Below, piece after piece: positions 31,488-32,752 of a stretch of 32,752 bases of DNA. A model generated the notes under the pieces. That model ran no database searches and was not told where the DNA came from. It worked only from the letters and a program-made list of their open reading frames with translations. Each line of letters opens with the position of its first letter. Position 1 is the first letter of the stretch. This stretch comes from Clostridiales bacterium (lineage in GTDB: Bacteria; Bacillota; Clostridia; Christensenellales; Aristaeellaceae). The position numbers and the translations under genes were made by a program. The stretch covers positions 1-32,752 of the forward strand of contig JAAYFC010000095.1 of the NCBI GenBank assembly GCA_012728435.1, written 5' to 3'.

Positions 31488-31510
31488 ACAATCAGAAAGG
31501 AGTGTGACTG

Positions 31511-32752
31511 ATGACGACAAACAACCGGCCTATCTCCCCTCAATCAGGCACGGGACGGCGGCGCTTTGTAAACCGGTTGCGCAACATCTTTACCAACCCC
31601 TATAACATCATCACCCTGGTTGCTGTCCTGCTGCTGGCCTACCTGATTATCCTGCCCTTAATAGAGATGATCCGGACGACGATGACCATGGCGCGCGCGG
31701 ACATGCGCAGGGTGCCAGGCGCCACAGCCGGCGAATTCACCTGGTATTACTGGAACCGGCTGCTGTTCTCGGACGTGTCGCGCAACCTGTTTTGGCTGCC
31801 GCTGCGCAACTCCCTGATCATCGCGTTTTCCACCAGCGCTATTTCCATCACCTTAGGCGCGCTCATCGCCTGGCTGATGGTGCGCACAGACTTACCGGGC
31901 AAACGCTTCTTCTCCCTGGCTGTCATCATCCCCTATATGCTGCCCTCCTGGACCAAGTCGATCGCCTGGCTCTCCGTTTTCCGCAATGAGACCATTGGCG
32001 GTCAGGCAGGGTTTTTGAGCTATCTGGGCATCCAGTCTCCCGATTGGATTGCCTATGGCCCGGTCGCAATCATCACGGTGCTGTCCATCCATTATTACGC
32101 TTATGCGTATTTGCTGGTGTCGGCGGCCCTGCGCTCAATGAACTCAGAGCTGGAGGAGATGGGTGAAATTGTGGGTGCAAACAAAAGCCTGATTTTACGT
32201 AAGATCACCTTCCCCCTGGTGTTGCCCGCCATCCTCTCCAGCATCATCCTCACCTTCTCCAAGACCATGGGCACCTTTGGCGTCCCTTCCTTCCTGGGGC
32301 TGAAAATCAACTACTATACCATCTCCACCTCGCTGTACTCATTGATTCAGAGGGAAAAGGGCACAGGCTTTTCCATCAGCCTTGTGCTGATTGCCATCGC
32401 CTCCATCAACATATTCATCAACCAGCGCTTAATTGGCTCCCGCAAATCCTACGCCACCATCGGCGGAAAAGGCGGGCGCTCCACCCTGTTGTCATTGGGC
32501 AAGTGGAAGATACCAATCGTTGCCATCCTGTCCGCCTTTTTGATGGTGGCAGTCGTGCTGCCGCTGGGCATCCTGTTGTATCAGACCTTCATGCTGCGTT
32601 TGGGCGACTTTGGCCTGTCCAATTTCACCCTGCATTACTGGCTGGGCGAGGCGAACCCCGCCATCTCTGACGGGCTGCCGGGCGTGTTTAAGTCCTCGCA
32701 GTTTTGGATGTACGGGAAAAACACCTTGATGCTGGTGGGCATGACCTCCATC
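31511..32752 (+). CDS. ABC transporter permease, iron(III)/polyamine-type double-permease, cut by the window edge
   Basis: Integral membrane subunit of an ABC importer; 414 residues are visible with no stop before the right edge. A cytoplasmic N-terminus (about 1-32) precedes a first membrane helix (IITLVAVLLLAYLIILPLI). The first permease domain ends with an EAA-type loop, EEMGEIVGANKSLILRKITF, which docks the ATPase. A second set of helices begins near IPIVAILSAFLMVAVVLPL, so the complete protein should hold two fused permease domains, as in FbpB- or ThiP-type proteins. The substrate is unknown; the preceding sugar-isomerase-like gene hints at a sugar or related compound. The ATG at 31511 has GAAAGGAG 8 bases upstream. 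Confidence 0.88.
   Translation, partial: MTTNNRPISPQSGTGRRRFVNRLRNIFTNPYNIITLVAVLLLAYLIILPLIEMIRTTMTMARADMRRVPGATAGEFTWYYWNRLLFSDVSRNLFWLPLRNSLIIAFSTSAISITLGALIAWLMVRTDLPGKRFFSLAVIIPYMLPSWTKSIAWLSVFRNETIGGQAGFLSYLGIQSPDWIAYGPVAIITVLSIHYYAYAYLLVSAALRSMNSELEEMGEIVGANKSLILRKITFPLVLPAILSSIILTFSKTMGTFGVPSFLGLKINYYTISTSLYSLIQREKGTGFSISLVLIAIASINIFINQRLIGSRKSYATIGGKGGRSTLLSLGKWKIPIVAILSAFLMVAVVLPLGILLYQTFMLRLGDFGLSNFTLHYWLGEANPAISDGLPGVFKSSQFWMYGKNTLMLVGMTSI

Noticed and set aside
1..32752. CRISPR arrays, insertion sequences, prophage or rRNA genes
   Set aside because: No regularly spaced repeats, transposase-like proteins, paired terminal repeats, phage proteins or rRNA-like segments were seen on reading both strands; small degenerate repeats could still be missed by eye.

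Overview
The window looks like chromosome from a fermentative, amino-acid-using member of the Clostridia (Bacillota) with fairly high G+C for that group. The reasons are strong AGGAGG-type ribosome binding sites, sigma-A promoters with 17-bp spacing, frequent TTG/GTG starts, a complete selenocysteine-dependent glycine reductase (Stickland) operon, and both ATP- and PPi-dependent phosphofructokinases. The species cannot be named from the sequence alone.

Region 1 (1-7.7 kb) is central glycolysis. On the + strand are pgk (left end cut off by the window), tpiA and gpmI, closed by a terminator. Facing them on the - strand is fba - PPi-type phosphofructokinase - ATP-type pfkA, followed by a secreted metallo-beta-lactamase-fold protein. 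The fba promoter lies back to back with an equally good + strand promoter for a stand-alone 2-oxoacid-dehydrogenase-E2-like protein (7.8-8.8 kb) whose expected catalytic His is replaced.

Region 2 (8.8-16 kb) is a tightly packed - strand operon: DUF624-like membrane protein, SAM methyltransferase, Hsp33 (hslO), a HEAT-like protein, a zinc-ribbon/TPR/chitobiase-C-domain membrane protein, and ftsH. Two of its members are well-known protein quality-control factors; two have no known function. A divergent + strand gene at 16.1 kb encodes an L-cysteine desulfidase-like (UPF0597) protein.

Region 3 (17.6-31.5 kb) is a glycine reductase and selenocysteine island. A sigma-A promoter and a tandem glycine riboswitch precede grdX-grdE-grdB-trxB-trxA-grdA-grdC-grdD. 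grdB and grdA each read through an in-frame UGA as selenocysteine (Sec350 and Sec44). The island continues with selD on the - strand, itself a selenoprotein (Sec18), then divergent selA-selB, and selC (tRNA-Sec, anticodon UCA) with its own promoter and terminator. Thus this short stretch encodes the Sec synthesis and insertion factors SelA, SelB, SelC and SelD next to their main customers. Immediately after selC is a xylose-isomerase-like TIM-barrel gene interrupted by one in-frame UGA at codon 116. That UGA is either a lost Trp codon, a sequence error, or a new kind of Sec codon, and it is the most interesting open question here. The window ends inside an ABC permease gene.

Functionally, GrdE/GrdB (protein B), GrdA (protein A), GrdC/GrdD (protein C) and the TrxA/TrxB pair form one reductive pathway: glycine to acetyl phosphate and ammonia. 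The riboswitch lets glycine turn it on. No CRISPR array, insertion sequence, rRNA or prophage gene was seen.
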